Both the position numbers and the translations under genes were made by a program. From assembly GCA_911728435.2 (NCBI GenBank), contig OU452216.1, positions 3,608,342 to 3,672,341 of the forward strand: a DNA stretch of 64,000 nucleotides, read 5' to 3'. Below the pieces are notes generated by a model. The model was not told where the DNA came from, searched no databases, and worked only from the letters and a program-made list of their open reading frames with translations. Each line of letters starts with the position of its first letter. The first letter of the stretch is position 1. The stretch is from Apoderus coryli. Taxonomy: Eukaryota; Arthropoda; Insecta; Coleoptera; Attelabidae. This document shows positions 42,637-53,806 of the stretch, in pieces.

Positions 42637-45600
42637 GTGATAATTTTGAGATACATCCATAAAATTAACATTGTCAAGTCATTTTTACACTCCTCATGCT
42701 TTTACAAGTTAGTTCAGCTTTGTTTACCCGGATTCATCAACGATTACGTTAAAGTGGTACATTTTATTGTGTCCACCAGTCCCTAGAGTTATACAGGGTG
42801 AGTCACAAGGAATTGTACATACTTCTACCATAAGTAGAGGCACGTTAGGGGATTATCAAATGACCATTAAAAAATGTCTCCTTCTTTTGATTATTAATAT
42901 ACAGGGTGAATTATGGATCTTCACCAAAACAATGTTTCGTAATATCTTTTCAATGATTAAATCGATTTATCCCATTTTTTATAAAAGTGTGTATTGGTAT
43001 CTGGCAACTAACTGACATATTCAGAATTGAAAAAATCCAGGTCTGTCTTTGAGAAAATTTGTGGGACTGCTTCATATTCAACACTTCATCCTGTATACGA
43101 TTTTTCAAAAATCTGATATAATTTTTTCAGAGGGCCTAAATAGACAGTTAGACCTGGGTATTTGAATTTTTTGGTACACTCACCTCACATTTCCAATTAA
43201 AGATTCATTTTAGAGCCAAATGGAATATTGGCAATAATGAAGTATCTTATTGAGTGTAACAAAAAATTCAAATACCCAGGTCTAACTGTCTATTTATGCC
43301 ATCTGAAAACATTATATCAGATTTTTTAAAAATCATATACAGGGTGAAGTGTTGAATATGAAGCAGTCCCACAAATTTTCTCGAAGACGGACCTGGATTT
43401 TTTCAATTCTGAATATGTCAGTTAGTTGCCAGACACCAATACACACTTTTATAAAAAAATGAGATAAATCGACTTAATCATTGAAAAGATATGACGAAAC
43501 ATTGTTCATTATAAAACCTATCTGAATTGTTGTGAAGCCGACTCTGACAGATATTCCCACTACGAGAAACGTCATTTGCGAAAACAGGCGCTGTTGCGAA
43601 ATCTCCTAAATTTAATAAGATTTGGAAAAAAATGTTTCGTTCATATTCCTGAAAACTAAACAGTATGCAATTTTACCGATAACATTTAATTATTTGATTT
43701 TGTCAAGCAGTTTCGTATGACGCAACCAAAGATTAATCTACACAATAGATAGTCAGCGTATATGGGAAATAAAACAAAAATTGAAACTGTCTCGACACGA
43801 GCTACATCTATTAGAAAAACATGCAACCATGGAAATTGTAGATGGCGTTATATGTATTGTGTTGAAATAAAATAATCATATGGGTAATGTTAGACAAGGA
43901 CGAGTATACTTTCCCCTACGAGGTGGGAGTTTGTTTTTATATTATAGGTATCATATATGTACTACTGTGCAGCAGTGTTTTTTGTTTAAAATTATATGGT
44001 ATACGTATACCTATCTACGCAAAGATTAATGTGTATGGACGAAAATAAAAGAAATTACTATAATAGTATAAATATACAGGGCTGGTTTATTAAATGTTTT
44101 AGACAATAATTTTAAATGACTAAAATAATATTATTTTAGTCATTTAATTTTAAATTTCGGATATAAGGATGCATCAAAAAGTTATATTTAAATTAACGAA
44201 ATTTGGCGTTATAGATAGGACTTCCGGTTATTACCTGATTCAGTTTTAAGGATCAAACTCAAACAGCAGATTCAACTTGTCGTTAACATTATGAAAAAAT
44301 AAATCTCAGAGGCGGGTAAATTAAAGGGGCATACAGGCGTGAAATGCTACCCTAACTTTTTTATGCACATTTTTTGCGTGTGTTTCAATTTGGAGATGTA
44401 AAATCTAACAAATTATATACGTAATAAATGTATCCTTCTGTGATATTGATAGAAAGTCATCGTTATCGCGTAATATCGATTTTAAGAAATGTTAATATTA
44501 AAAAGGCTGTGCTTTTTACAAGTTGCTGAAGTAAATAAGGTTTGAAATTTCCAGCATGACAATAATTATTTAAAAAAATACGGTTTCGAAATGCAGGATG
44601 TAAAAAATTAGAATTTTTAATCTGTTTTTAATGAAAATTTAAATCTATTGAGAAATATGGTTCAGGGTTTTTGTGAAATGTATTTTACTCCAAAGATTCT
44701 ACTCATCGATTATAACCGAATTAATTTACTCAAAAATATCTATACTAGTAAAATAACACAATTATCACAATTAGGTTCAAATTCTGCAACGCCGAATTGA
44801 AAAAAAAACTTACAGTCTCCCTAATATTGGTTTTTGTGCAATGATCATAAAACTTTAAAAAACTAACGATTTATGTAGATTGTATTGTTAACACGTTTCG
44901 TAAAAAGCTTTAAAAACCCACCAACAGGGTGTTAAAAGTATCACGACAATAACTTTTTTCATGTTTTAACAAGTACAATCGTCTGCTTCAGATTGATCCT
45001 TAAAAACTGAATAACAGTTTCTCTATATAAAAAAATAAAACTCGTAAATATCATCCCCAAACATTTAATTTGAATACAATTACATAACACCATATTTGAA
45101 AGTAAATAAAAAAAACAGCATTACCTAGTTTGACAGATTTGCAAATTGCAAATCAAAGTATCTATATATACAGGGTGTTCCATAAGTACTTGTACAAACT
45201 TTAAAGGGTGATTCTTTGACTAATTTTAAGATACAAATTTCATATGTACATGGGTCCGCTACGGCTTGGTTTTCGAGATACAGGTAGTTCAAAAAGAATA
45301 TTATATTTAGGATTATATGCTTGTTCAATAGCATCGCAATTTGGTGCAATTCGGGATACAGGTGTATTGATGACACCAGAGCTGTCAAAAGAACTAATAA
45401 AAAATACGAAAAATAACAAAATACAAATTTCATTCAAAAGACAACAATGCACATAATAGTCGGTACCAAGCCAAATAGGTAGTAGGTAAATATAGATTTA
45501 TTTTGTTTCGGGCTTGGGCTTGGCACCGACTTATTGTAATCAAAACTACCCACCAAACGGATACATTTAATTTTACGCAGATGCTCAAAATGTTAACTTT

Positions 45601-48600
45601 CTTTCATTAATAGAGACCTGTGAAGTGAGCTTACCTCTTACGCCCACGTATTAAGTACTAAGTTTCAGTTATCAGTTATAATTTTTTATTTTCCAAGAAA
45701 GCGAAACGAGATATTTAAAACGGCATTGCGCCGCCCTCATGTATACCTCCGGGGGCGGCATCGAAAATCGCTACACGTCACAAACTTGTAAATGCTTAGA
45801 ACTACCCCTATATCAAATTTCTATTTTCTATCTTTTTTGTTTCATACCCAAAGCCCTATTCCTACCGAACTTATTATTTACCCGAAGAAACATTAAAAAG
45901 AAGTAAAATTTAAGTACCTAAACCGATAAAGTGGAACTTATACCTGATGAAGAGACAGACTATTATAATAGGTATACCTAATATAATATAGGTAGCACTG
46001 ATAATTTTTTTATCATAGGTATTATAAGATCTACAACAATCTTGTTACATCTTTGCCACATTGTCTACGTGAAATATTTAGTCAAAAGTATGTTTCTATC
46101 TAAAAGCTTTTCATTTATTGATTGTTCGCCACTGATCATGGGACTGGTCTAGTCTTGAAACATGTATGACATGGATTAAATATTATTATATTAAATTTAA
46201 TTCATAGAGATTAGGCTTTTATTTCAATACTGTACTTGTAATAAATCACCCTGTGTGTTTCTTTTACCGACGAATTGGCAACAGCACGACACACACCACA
46301 TTCGCTTGTTTTTTTTTCTACCCTCCCTGCGTATCCCCTCCAGATTAATACAGAATTTCATCAATTTCTCTCTCTGACAATACAGCATTGCCGGTGCATA
46401 TCTGTTGCAAATGATTTAAATAATTGTTATACGTTGCGTTTTGTTTTTGATATTAATAAACTACAAAACGGTTTCTGGCTGTGACAATACTGCTCTATGC
46501 TTTACACGCTAGTCTACGCCACGTAGTGGCAGGCATACTTAGAGATGTTCTGATTTTAATGCATTGGGCTGACTATCTATTGTGTAGATTAATCTTTGAC
46601 GCAACATATGGATTTATTTATAAAACAGATATGTCGCATAAATTCTGTAAGACGAACGAGAAAATAGTTCTAAATATGGCAGCTCTGTACTGAAAATAAG
46701 TTACTGAGGAGCATGCGTAGTTCGTGAAAATTCTGCATACCCGTTACACTTTTTAGTATTCGGCTGGATTTAATTAGCATTCTAGAGTACATATATAATA
46801 TAATATTTCTATGGCTAAAACTGAGTGGTTCATTTTAAAGTGGGTACTTTTGGTGAATTGGGTTACTGGATTAAGGGTGGCTGCAGCCCCAAGCGGAGAG
46901 TGGTCCCAGGAAGGTAAGCCTTTTTCCAGTTTCGTTCGTTCATAATCTAATTCTAATTTAAAAAAAATCAAAATAACGCATCAGTTCGTTATCACCTTGT
47001 ATATTAATAATCAAAACGAGGAGACATTTTTTAATGGTCATTTGGTAATCCCCTAACGTGCCTCTACTTATGGTAGAAGTATGTACAGTTCGTGGCTCAC
47101 CCTGTAGACAAACAGGAGAAGCAAATACAGTAGATTCTTCATAAACATCATGGTGGAAATTTGACTATGGAGTCAAAGGTTCAATTGAAGCGGAAATTCC
47201 TTGGAACTAAGGCTTGTGGCGCTGCAAATGTCCTATCCAATGACATATTGTCATAATGAATGACTCCCTCATGTTCCATGTTTTAAAGTGTTCAACTGTT
47301 AACGATTTAGCTTGCATTGTTTACAATTAATTTAGCCTCAGTTTTAATTTTATTGTGTAGCATCAAAACTGCAGGGACATACATTATAATTAATTAAAAA
47401 TTACAGGCCATCGATTTAATACCAAAACGACTTTTACGGTATATATTATTGAAATATAAACCAAAAATATACGCCAGTGAATATATGGCTGGTAGATTTG
47501 ATTGCGCTTGTAGATATGTATTAACAATATATGGTTTAGCTACAAAATTTCATGAAAACAAGACTTCTGTGGAAGTATTATTTACAAGCGAAAAAGCTGT
47601 GTTTATTGAACAGTGGAATGGCAGCAAATGGCAGAAGGTATGTTATGTATCTATTGTCCAAATCTTTTTCATTCATGCATTTATATACAGCTTGTATCAT
47701 AAGCATTCGAGTTTTAATTCAGGGATTTCTGTTGTGGACTCTAATATGGCTAAACAAGCCGATCTTCGAGCTGCAAACCTTGTCAAAAAATTGACACACC
47801 CAAGCACCACCGGCTGTTGTAGGTGCGCTGCCTAGGGATGCCGATCTTTTAGAAAAATAATCGATTTTTGAATCGGTTCTAGAAAAATCGATTCGCAGAA
47901 AATCGGACCAAATTTGAATCGATTCACAAAGATCGATTCTTGCTCTAATAAAATTAAAAATAAATTCGGTAGGGAACTGGGAAATCATATGAGCCTAACT
48001 AAATTATTTTAGCAAAAATAAAATAAACTTGGGGACATGAAGTTTGTGTTTAATTAAACATCTGCGCGTGTGTCGGGTGTAAATGGATTTCGGTTTAATT
48101 AAGCTATTGCGCAAATAATGAGTACGAGGTGTAGGATAGCGATAATTTCAAGAATAGTCTGGCACCCAAGCATTGTAAGTTTGTATGTTTTCTAAGCGAG
48201 TAGATATCATGGCAGAATACACCCGGTGCGGGAAAGTAACAAAACATCGTCGTTTGTATTTATGTTATTCGCCCTAGATCAAAACACAGTTTAATACGGT
48301 AAGAACTGTGATCCTTGATGTGATCTAAATAATGTCTGGCTTGTTTCTTGCATCTCGCGCATTTTTGAATATCACACTGGTAAACGGGTCGAATACAATT
48401 TTGAAGTCATTGAAGTATTTTTCCTGGAGTAGCCTACTCGTAGTATTCCAAATTGTTTTTACAGTTGCTTCTTTATATTCAGTTCCGTCAGCTCATTTCC
48501 AACGATAAGTAACAATACAAATCGTAAAAAAATAAAAACGAAAAATAACACTCAGGGTAACGAAAATAAAAATATATTCTGAAAAATAAAAAAATATTAA

Positions 48601-51600
48601 TTATAAATTCCAGTCTTCTTTTTCTAAAGAATTCAAAAAGAGCAGTTTGGAAAGCCTTTCTCCTTTTTGTCGGTTCCTCGATTCATCCATAATGTTTCCA
48701 GCTTTGGAAAATAACCGCCCCGATTTCAAGTTCGGCAGGATCGTATTGTGTCTGAATAGCTAATTTAGAATGGATGTTCCAAAACTTGTAGGTTTCAGAT
48801 TCAGACTTTTGTAAGTTTATTGCAGTTGATAATATGTCAAAGGCAAGAGCTTTTTGAAAATGTATTATCTTAAATCATGGGTCTAAGACAGAGACATTAC
48901 CATGTCTCCGGTCTAAGACAAATAGCAAGCGTACTAATTGATTCGACTTCGGAAAACCTTTTCGACACTTCGGTGTTTGTAGCATTAAGTAGGGCCAGTC
49001 CAATTGACGTCGTCAACTCCAATTCAGAGAGTTCGGTATTAGTGGAACGAGGTATCGACGACCGTGAAAATGTAAAATAAAGTTTTCACTTTTTTCGATC
49101 TTTTAAACGATTCTAGTAAAAAAATAATCGATTCTAAAAAGATCGTTTTCAAAATAATCGATTATTTTGTTCGAAAAAATCGATTCCCAAAAAATCGGCA
49201 TCCCTAGCGCTGCCCCATCAATGCGTTCTCTCTCCTTTCGATGCTGTCTCTTTGCATCCTCATGTCGTCGTCGCTGCTCTTCAAAAACTTGATGATCCTG
49301 TAAATGGTACGCCTCCATAACGGTCGGTCGTTCGCGATCTGCTCCCAGTTGCTCTTCACATCTAAGCCACACTTCTTCATGTTGGTCTTGAGAACATCCT
49401 TGTACCTCTTTTGCTGCCCTCCCTGATTTCCTGAACCGACCTTAAGCTGTGAATAAAGAATTCTGCGGGCATGCGGATTACGTGACCAGTCCATCGCAGA
49501 TGGTGCCTCACAATCATCGCCTCTGTGGTTGTTAAGAGAGCCTCACGGTTAACAGAGTCGAACGCCTTGTTAAAGACAGCTTGTATGTAGTCTGAGATAA
49601 CTCGCTTTATAGGAAGAAGCCTTAAAACAAAATGACCAACTATAAGTTCAAAAGATTGAGGGATTCTCATTCCTTTTGCAACATCATATTGATGCGAAAC
49701 CGGAGCTGTAACTGCAATAAAGAGCAAGGTCGACGTGGAGCAAGAAATGAAAGTGGCAGTCTCAATTATTAACCCGCGCTTTGAAAAACTTTGTGGAGAT
49801 CATCAAGCTCACCCCTCCCATTGATTCTTTCCAATTTTGCTTTAACAATAATCTAATGTCTTCGATTATGATGCCCTGATAGAGGAGATGGGATTGATGA
49901 CGTTGAGAGCGTGTAGGAGCGTGAGACATCTGCTTTGTTGTTTTTAAGTTGTCGAAGCTTTTATCAACTTCTTGCAGAGAAGTTACATCTCCAAGTGTTG
50001 TCGGGTTGGTCTATGTGGCAACCGATCGAGTGCTGCATTATCAACATTCGTGTTCCTCTTTAGTCTTCTTCTTCTCTAGGTGCCTTGCCCTACACGGACG
50101 TTGGCTATCATCAAAGCTATTTGCACCTTGTTAACTGCTCTCCTGAATAAGGTACATGTGTTTACTCCAAACCACTCGCGCAAGTTTTTAAGCCAAGAAT
50201 GTCTTCTTCTCCCCGGTCCTCTTTTACCTTCTACTTTACCCTGGAGTATGTTCTGTAAGACTCTGTATTTCGTATTTCTCATGATGTGGCCAAGATATTC
50301 TAGTTTGCGCTCTTTTATTTCATACATGATTTCCCTGTCTTTGCCAAGTCTTTCCAGAACTGTGATGTTGCGCACTTTATCAGTCCAGGGTATTCTCAGT
50401 AATCGTCTATAACACCACATTTCAAATGCCTCGATTTTTTTGGCAGAGCACGTGGTAAGTGTCCAAGCTTCCGATCCATATAGAAGAACCGAGAACACAT
50501 AGCATCGGAGCAAACGCAGTCTTAGGTTCAGGCTGAAGTTTTTGCAACTCAAAACTTTGCTCATTTTCCTGAATGCAGTTCTTGTCTGTTCTATTCTGGC
50601 TCTTATTTCAACGGAAACAATGGTGGATCCCAGGTACTTATAACTGTCAACCTGTTGTAGACGTATTCCATTGGCTGTCAGGTTGGTCTTAGGGCTATTC
50701 TTTCTGCTTATTACCATCACCTTTGTCTTTTTGACATTTAGGCTTAATCCTGCCTCCAGACTTCTTTGATTTATGCTATCTATCAAAGACTGCAGTTCAA
50801 CCTCACTAGTTGCTAACAACACTGTATCGTCTGCATATCGCAAATTATTTATCACCTGTCCGTTCACAATAATGCCTTCAGTTTTTTCGTCAAGGGCCTC
50901 GTTAAAAATCTTCTCAGAGTATAAATTGAAGAGAATCGGTGATAATATGCAGCCCTGTCTTACGCCCTTTTTTATCTCTATGTCTTCACTGCTGCTATTT
51001 CCTACTTTGATGGATGCTGTTTGTTCCCAGTACAGGTTCTCAATAATTCGTATGTCTCTGCTGTTAAGACCAATATTTGTCAGAATGGTAATAAGCTTTT
51101 CATGTTTCACGCAATCGAATGCCTTCTCGTAGTCGATAAAGCATGCGTATACGTCCACTGAGATATCTAAGCATCTTTGCACTAGCACATGCATCTCCAT
51201 CAGAGCTTCCCTTGTGCCAAGGCCGTTGCGAAATCCGAATTGCGTCTCACCGATCCGCTCTTCGCATTTCTTATAGATTCTCGCATGGATGATCTTCAAG
51301 AACACTTTCAGTGTGTGACTCATTAGTGCAATCGTCCTGTAGTCGTTATGAGACTTGGGGCTGCTTTTCTTTGGAAGGGGGATAATAGTAGATCTGCTTT
51401 TTGATCTTTAAGCAATTTAAGAATTGCTACCGGTATTTCGTCTGGCCCGGTCGCTTTTCTATTTTTAGTGTTTTTTAAAGCGTATTCAACTTCCTCCCTA
51501 ATAATGACAGGACCTTCAGCTTTATTTTTATCTGTGGTAATCATGCCCCTGTCATCATGGTACAGAGTAGATATATAATCTTTCCAGCTCTTCAGTTTTT

Positions 51601-52213
51601 CTACAGGATCGAATATGATTTGTCCATCGGAGTCACACAGATTGCCAGTATGTTGTTTCCTGTAAGTTCCCGCAGCTTCTTTAACTTTCTTATGTAAATT
51701 GAATGTGTCGTGCTTTGCTTGTAGCTGTTCTATTTCTTTGTACTCTTCATCTAAAAACTTTGCCTTGGTTTCTCTAATTTTTTTCCGTATTGTTCTATGT
51801 AGCTCGATGTATTTCTGTTTATTTCTTGTTTTTACCTTTCTTCTTTCATCCATCAATTGCAAGATTTCCTCCGTCATCCAGGGTTTTTTCTTCTTTTGTG
51901 TGGTATCTTTCAATTTGTTAGTAGTATTTGCTAGTGGCTTGCAGTGGGTTAAGACTCTGTGCAGAGGGGCCTGTTTATAACATAATAGAACAACATTAGT
52001 TATTTAAGGATTTATTGTAATAAATGTAGGAACACAGAACAGAGTTATTTTCAGGTTGAAATTGAAATTGAAGATTACAATCCTGAGAGTTTGGTTAGTT
52101 TAGCTTTTGAGCATGAGGGATGTGATTCCCAATTTTGGAAAGGACATTATGGAAGCAAATTTGCTGGAGGATTATTAAAATTCGATATTAAATCGATAGA
52201 AAATCGCATTTAA
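42088..52213 (+). CDS. F-box protein with F-box-associated (FBA) domain, FBXO6/FBXO2-like
   Basis: Three exons, 42088-42636, 47407-47637 and 52055-52213, all phase 0 with GT/AG junctions, give 312 residues. The F-box lies at about residues 51-97 (IYLPQEIIEMILLQLEPSEI, VCKIWCNII); it docks on Skp1 in an SCF ubiquitin ligase. The FBA (G) domain runs from about 135 to 312: NWMIVTNGGDEFCIEETP, AIDLIPKRL, ASEYMAGRFDCACRYVLTI and LAFEHEGCDSQFWKGHYGSK. In FBXO2 this domain binds high-mannose glycans in ER-associated degradation through an adjacent Tyr-Trp pair; here the pair reads F287-W288, so glycan binding is uncertain. Start: two tandem ATGs at 42088 and 42091, with an upstream in-frame stop at 42040. 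Orthology to FBXO2, FBXO6 or FBXO44 cannot be separated here. Confidence 0.9.
42935..43505. mobile_element. Foldback element with ~235 bp arms
   Basis: Arms at about 42935-43170 and 43260-43505 mirror each other: CAATGTTTCGTAATATC against the inverted GATATGACGAAACATTG, CAGAATTGAAAAAATCCAGG against its complement, and AGACAGTTAGACCTGGGTA against TACCCAGGTCTAACTGTCT. The loop is about 90 bp. Non-coding. Confidence 0.88.
45170..45270 (+). repeat. Dispersed ACAGGGTGTTCCATAAG repeat
   Basis: TACAGGGTGTTCCATAAGTAC, then TAAAGGGTGATTC and GGCTTGGTTTTCGAGATACAGG. The ACAGGGTG start recurs at 42795, 42902 and 43341, suggesting a family of related element ends. Confidence 0.5.
47407..47637 (+). CDS. 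F-box gene exon 2
   Basis: 77 codons, from AIDLIPKRLL to NGSKWQK, the middle of the FBA beta-sandwich. Acceptor ATTACAG|GCC, donor CAGAAG|GTATGT. Confidence 0.88.
47705..49730 (-). mobile_element. LINE 3' fragment interrupted by a hAT element
   Basis: Before the hAT insertion the - strand ran AFDSVNREALLTTTEAMIVRHH, RWTGHVIRMP, GSGNQGGQQKRYKDVL, CGLDVKSNWEQIANDRPLWRR and QRRRHEDAKRQHRKERERIDG, then (past the insert, 47832 downward) the finger VCQFFDKVCSSKIGLFSHIRVHN. It lies in F-box intron 2. Frameshifts make it inactive. Confidence 0.85.
47833..49206 (-). mobile_element. hAT-family transposon nested in a LINE, with 8 bp target duplication
   Basis: Terminal inverted repeat TAGGGATGCCGAT at 47833 and its complement ending at 49206, continued by many ATCGATT-type motifs. 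GCGCTGCC flanks it at 47825-47832 and 49207-49214, the 8 bp duplication expected of hAT. On the - strand near 48760-48610 the reading KSGRLFSKAGNIMDESRNRQKGERLSKLLFLNSL matches the C-terminal hAT dimerisation block (family form SERLFSKAG...RNRL...LLFLN). The rest of the transposase is missing or decayed. Confidence 0.9.
50060..51962 (-). mobile_element. LINE with long RT ORF, F-box intron 2
   Basis: The - strand ORF 51323-50076 (415 codons) carries ETQFGFRNGLGTREAL, CFIDYEKAFDCVKHEKL, GVRQGCILSPILFN, NLRYADDTVLLA, KYLGSTI and a C-terminal YGSEAWTL, LEYLGHIMRN and RGPGRRRHSWLKNLREWFG. It is an endonuclease/RT-type non-LTR element of a different lineage from the others here. An upstream piece (51913-51330) encodes the pre-RT region ending KNRKATGPDEIPVAILKLL. 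A deletion and frameshift near 51400 separate the two. The endonuclease domain is absent. Confidence 0.92.
52055..52213 (+). CDS. F-box gene exon 3 and stop
   Basis: 52 codons plus stop, VEIEIEDYNPES to SIENRI. Carries the FEH-type strand and FWKGHYGSKF, the glycan-pocket loop in FBXO2. Acceptor TTTTCAG|GTT. AATAAA follows at 52301. Confidence 0.9.
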   Translation, partial: VEIEIEDYNPESLVSLAFEHEGCDSQFWKGHYGSKFAGGLLKFDIKSIENRI

Positions 52214-52300
52214 TAATTTTGTTATAGTGTAAAGTAACCCAAAACCTAGAAATAAGTGTTTTTCAAATTTATATATATTTTATAAAATATTCTAAAACAT

Positions 52301-52306
52301 AATAAA
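52301..52306 (+). terminator. Poly(A) signal of the F-box gene
   Basis: AATAAA 88 bases after the stop codon, in AT-rich sequence. Confidence 0.55.
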
Positions 52307-52420
52307 TAGAAAGTTATATAAGAAAGTTATTTTTATTTTGGTACCTCTGGAGGGTGTCTTATAAAATAGCTCCTCATAGGCAATCACATACCCTCATTCA
52401 ATGGAAGTTCTTTCTTTTAT

Positions 52421-52927
52421 TTGCAGGGCACAGTCAGAGACCCCAAAATAAGCCAAAACGTGGTTCTGATCATACTTTGGCTTTCAAATAAGCAAATTAG
52501 TGTGCTTTTGGTAGTCGCCTTGCTTGTTCTTGAATTGAGTAAGTTCAGAGCTAGGTGTACTCAAAACACCCAACTCATTCCCAGTGGCACGATCCAAAAT
52601 ATGACGATTCCTCCTGATATCTTTTTGTTCTTGGGGAAAGGTGACTTGGAACACGTTTTACCCAAATTGGTCCAAATGGATGGTGATGAGACAATACATC
52701 ACAACTACTGTTGCAGAAGGCAAACACTTTCAGTAGCTCAAACAACTGCATTTTTGAGCACCCAAAACGTCGATTGGATAAGTCATCCGCCATATAGTCC
52801 TGACTTGGCACCGAATGACTTCTTTTTATTCTCGTACGGAAAAAACAAACTGAGAGGTCAACGTTTTTCGACACCTGAAGAAGCGACCGAGTTCTGTCAT
52901 CGCTGTCATCTGGGGCGGCCATTTTGA
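52421..52927 (+). pseudogene. mariner transposase C-terminal fragment
   Basis: From about 52690 the + strand reads TTAFLSTQNVDWISHPPYSP, DLAPNDFFLFSYGKNKLRG and QRFSTPEEA, the classic mariner block with the last catalytic Asp. Sequence before it in the same frame is unrelated. It ends abruptly in host-like sequence. Confidence 0.8.
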
Positions 52928-53019
52928 ACACCTGGCTTTACCCTGTATGTTATGGTCCACTCTGTATATATATTTTCAAAATGGCCTTCCCAGATGACAT
53001 TTGAGACAGATGACAGCCA

Positions 53020-53700
53020 TGACGGTTGACAGTTGACAGAACTCGGTCGGTATTACAGGTCGCCATTCACGCCGAAATCGGCGTTTTCAAACCTTAGAAA
53101 TTTCCCATGTTATTTTCCATAAGGAATGAGCCAGAACTCTCGTAGACACACTACTAACCTCGTTAGGCCAGAGAATGTTTGCTACGGCACTCTTGGCGAG
53201 CCGTACTGCGTGTAGCCGCAACAATGTGACAACTAAATGGACGACGTTCATGTCGTTATACGTCCCATGCCCTTGAGCGTCGTCTAGGGTGCGAACGCAC
53301 CATTTTACTCATGCATCCAGTGACACCCCAGTAACAGATTGCAGCAGTGCTGGAGTCTAATCGTCGTAGACACTATGCCATTGGGTCAGACTTCAGATTC
53401 TGTCAGGGGTCGTGGGATTGCTGATGTGCAGCAGCATTACCACGTTATAAAAAATCTCACGCCATACGTAAGGGTAGAACTACAATAGGCTTATCCACTC
53501 GCAACATATTCGACCGTCGATGTTATGATTATTGGAGACTCTCGTCCTCAGACGGCTACATGCTGGTTTGTCACTAGGAGCTGCTCCCGTCAAGACTCCC
53601 CGATCGTCGCAGGGCTTTTGATGGTGACGTTTGGATTTCTCCTTCGTTGCAATACGGCTGTCATGATGATGATGAGCCTCGTGTAAAGACTGTTTCGTTG
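53020..53700. pseudogene. Degenerate DNA-transposon sequence related to 57240-57370 and 60236-60620
   Basis: Blocks such as CAGTGCTGGAGTCT..AATCGTCGTAG, GCTGATGTGCAGCAGCATTACC, GGTTTGTCACTAGGAGCT and GCCGCAGGGCTTTT-like sequence recur at 60360-60620 and 57260-57350. These surround Tc1-like transposase pieces elsewhere, so a Tc1 relative is likely. No intact frame. Confidence 0.5.
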
Positions 53701-53806
53701 TTTAATTATTTTACTGCGACTTTAAACGCCAAAAAATCATCTAGGCGACGAAAATGAAAGAATGAGAACCATGAGCGTTACATAATTTTTGTGTTTTAAC
53801 ATTTAA

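Larger units (their letters stand above)
42795..47106. mobile_element. Possible 4.3 kb element with ~110 bp inverted ends, F-box intron 1
   Basis: ACAGGGTGAGTCAC...TACTTCTACCATAAGTAGAG...CCATTAAAAAATGTCTCC at 42795-42905 recurs inverted at 46994-47106 with few changes. A second inverted pair (AAAGATTAATCTACACAATAGATAGTC, at about 43727 and 46570) lies inside. This could be one large TIR element filling the intron or two opposed copies of a short repeat. No transposase was recognised between them; 43560-46970 otherwise holds only AT-rich sequence and scattered ACAGGGTG motifs. Confidence 0.5.

Noticed and set aside
52421..52690. Possible exon after TTTATTTGCAG at 52420
   Set aside because: The frame leads into mariner sequence and shows no host family; the F-box stop and poly(A) signal lie upstream.
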